The notes under the pieces were generated by a model. That model saw nothing but the letters and a program-made list of their open reading frames with translations, was not told the DNA's origin and did not search any database. A program made the translations under genes and the position numbers. From Erpobdella octoculata (taxonomy: Eukaryota; Annelida; Clitellata; Hirudinida; Erpobdellidae), in the NCBI GenBank assembly GCA_963978895.1, contig OZ022242.1:38814354-38878353 (forward strand): a DNA stretch of 64,000 nt, in the 5' to 3' direction. Shown piece by piece: positions 60,215 to 64,000 of this stretch; the first letter of the stretch is position 1; each line of letters starts with the position of its first letter.

Positions 60215-62065
60215 ATGGCCAACAGTAGTAGAATGGCAAAGGTCATCAACATAAATGATAATATATATACTGGAAAACTGAACAATTTTACTTTTAATAC
60301 GGTGAAACCAAAATTTCTAAGCGATCGAGAAACAACTGTTACGAACCATTCCTCGAATATGACTTTACCGCCTACCATAGCATCAACTCAAACTACTACT
60401 GGTGTAAAGTACAAGGAGACAACCCTGATCAACATTCTAGCCGATAAAATTGGTGTCGGAGGTCAATTCGGTAATTTAACAAATGACACCACAGAGGACG
60501 ATGTCGCAACTTCAGCCACTGATGTTCAAGATGCCGACTTTGATGTTACTAGTATGCCACGTTTTTTAGCTTAGAATAATTAGCAATCCTTTACTTTGAC
60601 GGGTTGAGGTGGTTAGGGAAAGGTTTGATACGGGACTACTGTGGGTTCGTAACGTGACCACTGTAGGCCAAGCCCGTCAAAGTAAATGATTACCGAAAAA
60701 TTTAATTAAGTCTTTTTGTTTTGATAATATTTTGTACCAAGTTTTTCTTCTCGCATCTTTTCCTCATTTTCTATTTAAAAGCAAAATTGATATCCAACTT
60801 ACAGAGTTATTGAAATTCAAGTTTTTACCTTTTCATATTTCCATCAGCTAGCAGCTACGCTATAACGTGTGTTTTGATTGTCTTGCTGATCATGATAGCG
60901 GTCGTAGTGATCATCGCCGTCTTCTGCGTCCGAAAGAGGAAAAAGCTGAGGCTGTTGGTTTTATTGTTTGTTTAATTGTCGAGTTTATTGTTATTAATTT
61001 TTATTAATTACCTCCAAAAGGGAGAAAAGCATAAGGAAGGTTGAGAATCCAAAGTACTGCGACAAACCGTCGGCGAATCTACCGAATTTTGACTTTCTTG
61101 CGTCTAAAAATATCAAAGTTAGTTAACTGCTCTACATACCATCTTGTCCCGATTGATTGACAGTAAAAAGATGTTTTATTCACCAATCAAGTTGATATCA
61201 CTTTTTCCCTATTGATTCCATTAATTGATTCCATTCATGTGGTAATTTTTTGTTTCACATAATTAATCTCGAAGGCAGAGTTCAAGAAAGGTCAGGAAGA
61301 GTCCACCGTAACCTTGGACACGTCCAGCAAGAAACCCGCGCCCGGCATTCCTCTCGTCTCGGCGCCCGACGACGTCAGTAGCCGATACAGCTTCTACTCT
61401 TCCGACCGGAACGATACGAAAAGAAACAGCACCAACTCGGATTTCCACAGCGCTTCCGTGACCGCCATCAAGAGCGACACCGCGTCCGACATCAGTGGCG
61501 ACAGGCTGAGTGAGGCCTCGTTGAACAAAAAGCGATCGGCCAATCACGGCGCCAGTTCCGTCGGCAGCTTCAACAACAGAGTTAGCGACAGCCCGATGAA
61601 GAGGAGGGCTCCTTTGCCACCCATGGTGAGTTCTTTAGGGACAACGGGAATGTTTAATGAGAGGATGCGAGTTTTAAAAGTCGAAACGAACTGAACATCA
61701 AATCAGTTTGAATAATTAAAAATCCTTGGAATATAGAATAAAATGTTTTATTTGTAAATTATATTCAAAAATAAATCGTTTGCTTGTCGTTTCGTTGATA
61801 GCCCGTCGAAGGCGATCGCGACGGTTCGCTGCTCCTGGCTCCGAGGTCGGACAGAGACAACGACAGGTTTTCCAGGAAAATCTCGAAACTCGGAGGTTCT
61901 GAAGACAGGATTAAAAATGTAGATATTAAAAAAGAAGAAGAGGAAGAAGAAGACGTGCTATCATCGAATTTTAGTAGTCCCACCGTAGCTCTTCTGAAGT
62001 CAAAGGAGAAAAGTTGCACATCGTTGGACTCTTACGATCGGTCTCTAAATCCGTTTTTCAGCTAA
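60215..62065 (+). CDS. Unrecognised single-pass membrane protein, 5 exons
   Basis: Exons 60215-60551, 60848-60953, 61021-61117, 61275-61625 and 61802-62065 join to 384 residues. An in-frame TAA just upstream (60206) supports ATG 60215 as the start. There is no N-terminal signal peptide. Residues about 117-140 form one strong hydrophobic helix ('CVLIVLLIMIAVVVIIAVF'), followed by 'RKRKK'. By the positive-inside rule the N-terminus should be outside, and it carries six sequons (N3, N24, N44, N48, N87, N90). The cytoplasmic part (about 240 residues) is Ser-, Asp- and Lys-rich and disordered, with a Pro patch ('KRRAPLPPM') and an acidic run. It ends 'SYDRSLNPFFS', which contains an NPF motif of the type bound by EH domains in endocytosis. 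I do not recognise the family. The 60953/61021 junction is the weakest. Confidence 0.65.
60590..60686. mobile_element. 97-bp MITE-like element with 14-bp terminal inverted repeats
   Basis: 'tttactttgacggg' at 60590-60603 is the perfect reverse complement of 'cccgtcaaagtaaa' at 60673-60686. The 69-bp centre is GC-richer than the surrounding intron. It sits in intron 1 of the membrane-protein gene. No clear target-site duplication is visible. Confidence 0.55.
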
Positions 62066-64000
62066 GTCGGTTGCATCTTCTTTTTTCCAGCATGTCTTTT
62101 GTCTTGAAGACTTGGAAAAGTATTAAGCTTTAATGTTTATTTGTGGAAATTTCCGTTTAGAAGTAGAACCGAAGCTTTACATTTAGAGTAATCATATAGT
62201 TTTATCAAAGCATTCCTGTAGCCTGTTAAGTAATGCCTCAATAAGCCTTTCCGGTAAATTATATTATTATTAGATTTATATTTTTGTCAAATAATCTCAT
62301 CAACTTGAAAGTATGAATATTTTCTTAAAGATATTGCTCCATAATCATTTCTTCATCTTTTTCTGACGTGTCACCCCATATTTTTCTTTCCGAATTTTGA
62401 CGCCGCAACTGCACAGTCGAGCGACTCGTAATTTTTTGTTGTTTATCATTGTCGACGTCATTACCGATACGCGTGGTTTCCATTCATACGATATATTTAC
62501 ATATTATCATATTAACAGAGTTGTCATTTCGGACTTATTAGTTGCACCGTTTGTATCGCCTCGTTGTTGTAAACAGCTCGTCTGTGTTCCAGGAGCTCTG
62601 AATAAGCTCGATGTATTGAAAGGTTGCGTTCCATAATGTTAGTCGTTCCATCATTTTTAATTATTTTTAAACATTTCCATTGCTGCATAATGTTTCCATT
62701 TGGTTGTCAGATTGATTTCTTAGTTCACTGAATTATGTATTCGAGAATGGATTTGATTTTCATCAGCTATTCTTAACGAACCAACCATGCTTTCATTCCG
62801 AGAGTTACGAATTCGCAGGTCTCGTTGAGCGAGCCCTTTTCATTTGGCTTATATATCTACAGCTTTTTATTTTTTTTTATAAATTCATGCTTCAATGATT
62901 GGGTTTCGCTTTTTTTGCCATTTTTTTCATCACACTCTGCAGCGTAACAGTGGTGTGCTGTCATCATCTTCTTGTCACTTTGATGATACCCATAAAAAAT
63001 GACTTACTTTATTTTCTGTGTTATGGGCATCATAACCACTACTTACAGCAGCCATTTTTGCGAGCTTACCCTTTTCGCACTGGTGCTTTTTTGCGACTTA
63101 GCTGATGGTGCGTATTTAATGCAGAACGTAAACGTATATCCATGATTATTAAATAAGTCTTCATTTCAATGGTTGCTTGCGACTTACTCAATTTGTATAA
63201 AGACTTTTTATGTTAAGATAGTACCACCTACCCTTATTCTTATTATTACCTATCGCCTATCATTCGAAGCCAGCTTCATTTAATTTGATTTTCTTTTAGG
63301 CATATGCTTATATATAAATATATATTTGTGCAAATGTTTTTAGTTACAGACCATGAGTAATACTCTTGATGTGGAGATGTTGCCTAATGCAGCCTAGTGT
63401 GCTGGAGTAAAATTTAAGAACCATTTTCACATGCATCTGATCAGCTACTTTTCAAGTATCAAGCTGATCAACTGTACCTTTTATTTGTTGTCATTTTTGT
63501 GATATGTGTTCCGGAAATATGTGATGATTATTGATTGCCATTTTGATTTTCTTGTGATACCTAGCCTATACTTACACTAAACTAAAACTAAATGCGTCTT
63601 TCGCGTGACTGGGACATCATGAGATTCTAGTTGGTTGATCACGTATTTGTAAATTCTAGAGAGTCTAGTCTAGAACATGTTTTTAACAAGATGAAAAAAT
63701 GGGGTTGTAAAAACAAAAGCATTGATGAACATTCATAAGCACTTCCGGGTTATTAACCGCTGTAACAAAAGCGTAACACTGCCAGCGGTAAATGGCTCGT
63801 CCGCGTCAAGTTGCTTGCATAATTCAAAAAGTAAAGAAAAAATATTCAAGAAAAATCTAAAGTTTTCAAAACGGATTTTCTCCAAAAGCTTTCTGGATCG
63901 TGTTGCCTCTGGCTTTCAAGTAGTCCGACCTCTCGTTCTTTTTGCGGTCGAAAATGGACGCCGGTCTTGGCGCATCTGCAGACGATAAAAAACAATAAAT
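62066..64000. other. 3' flank of membrane-protein gene; no further gene identified
   Basis: About 1.9 kb of AT-rich sequence after the last stop codon. The open frames here (for example 62899-63105 and 63722-63988) lack recognisable domains and splice support. A short inverted pair 'tgatcagct'/'agctgatca' lies around 63438-63470. Confidence 0.5.

Noticed and set aside
63722..63988. 88-residue basic open frame near the right edge
   Set aside because: No recognisable domain, no splice support, ordinary length for a chance frame.

Overview
This is a metazoan (bilaterian invertebrate) genomic window of intron-rich nuclear DNA. It is AT-rich between genes and dense in simple-sequence repeats: GA, CAT, TAAT and TA runs plus several minisatellites. 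Ten of the twelve genes are split by introns or run off the window. The protein set is animal in character: a biogenic-amine GPCR, anillin, a PP2A B55 subunit, a TBC1D12/14-type RabGAP, a harmonin-N/PDZ scaffold and a C2orf42 homologue. I cannot assign a phylum from sequence alone.

Layout, left to right: start of a GNB1L-like WD40 gene (minus, runs off the left edge, 1-345); a large harmonin-N/PDZ scaffold gene in 8 exons (plus, 1720-7685); a 177-bp tandem repeat array; an intronless, very AT-rich, divergent cullin gene (minus, 8686-11163); a TA-rich microsatellite; a recent, deletion-riddled partial copy of the PDZ gene and its 3' flank (11898-12462); a class A amine GPCR in 3 exons (minus, 12586-15114); RTF2 in 7 exons (minus, 16314-19130); PPP2R2/B55 in at least 8 exons (minus, 22796-26258, first coding exon not placed); a TBC1D12/14 RabGAP in at least 12 exons (minus, 29565-35690); the C2orf42 homologue in 8 exons (plus, 37777-42293); an RPUSD4-type mitochondrial pseudouridine synthase with a long N-terminal extension, 9 exons (plus, 43229-48392); anillin in 19 exons (minus, 49614-58689); and an unrecognised single-pass membrane protein in 5 exons (plus, 60215-62065).

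I assembled the exon chains by hand: GT/AG (once GC/AG) boundaries were chosen so that every intron phase matches and the joined frame stays open. The chains for RTF2, PPP2R2, TBC1D12/14, C2orf42, RPUSD4 and anillin also agree with my recollection of the human family members. There is no operon logic. The genes are ordinary neighbours with unrelated roles: replication fork (RTF2), phosphatase targeting (B55), membrane traffic (TBC), mitochondrial RNA modification (RPUSD4) and cytokinesis (anillin).

The most unusual items are the intronless cullin with a duplicated N-terminal cullin-repeat module, the collinear deleted copy of the neighbouring PDZ gene that brackets it, the roughly 550-residue extension on RPUSD4, the unrecognised membrane protein, a GPCR with altered TM7 signature residues, and several perfect inverted repeats, one of which (60590-60686) looks like a tiny MITE.
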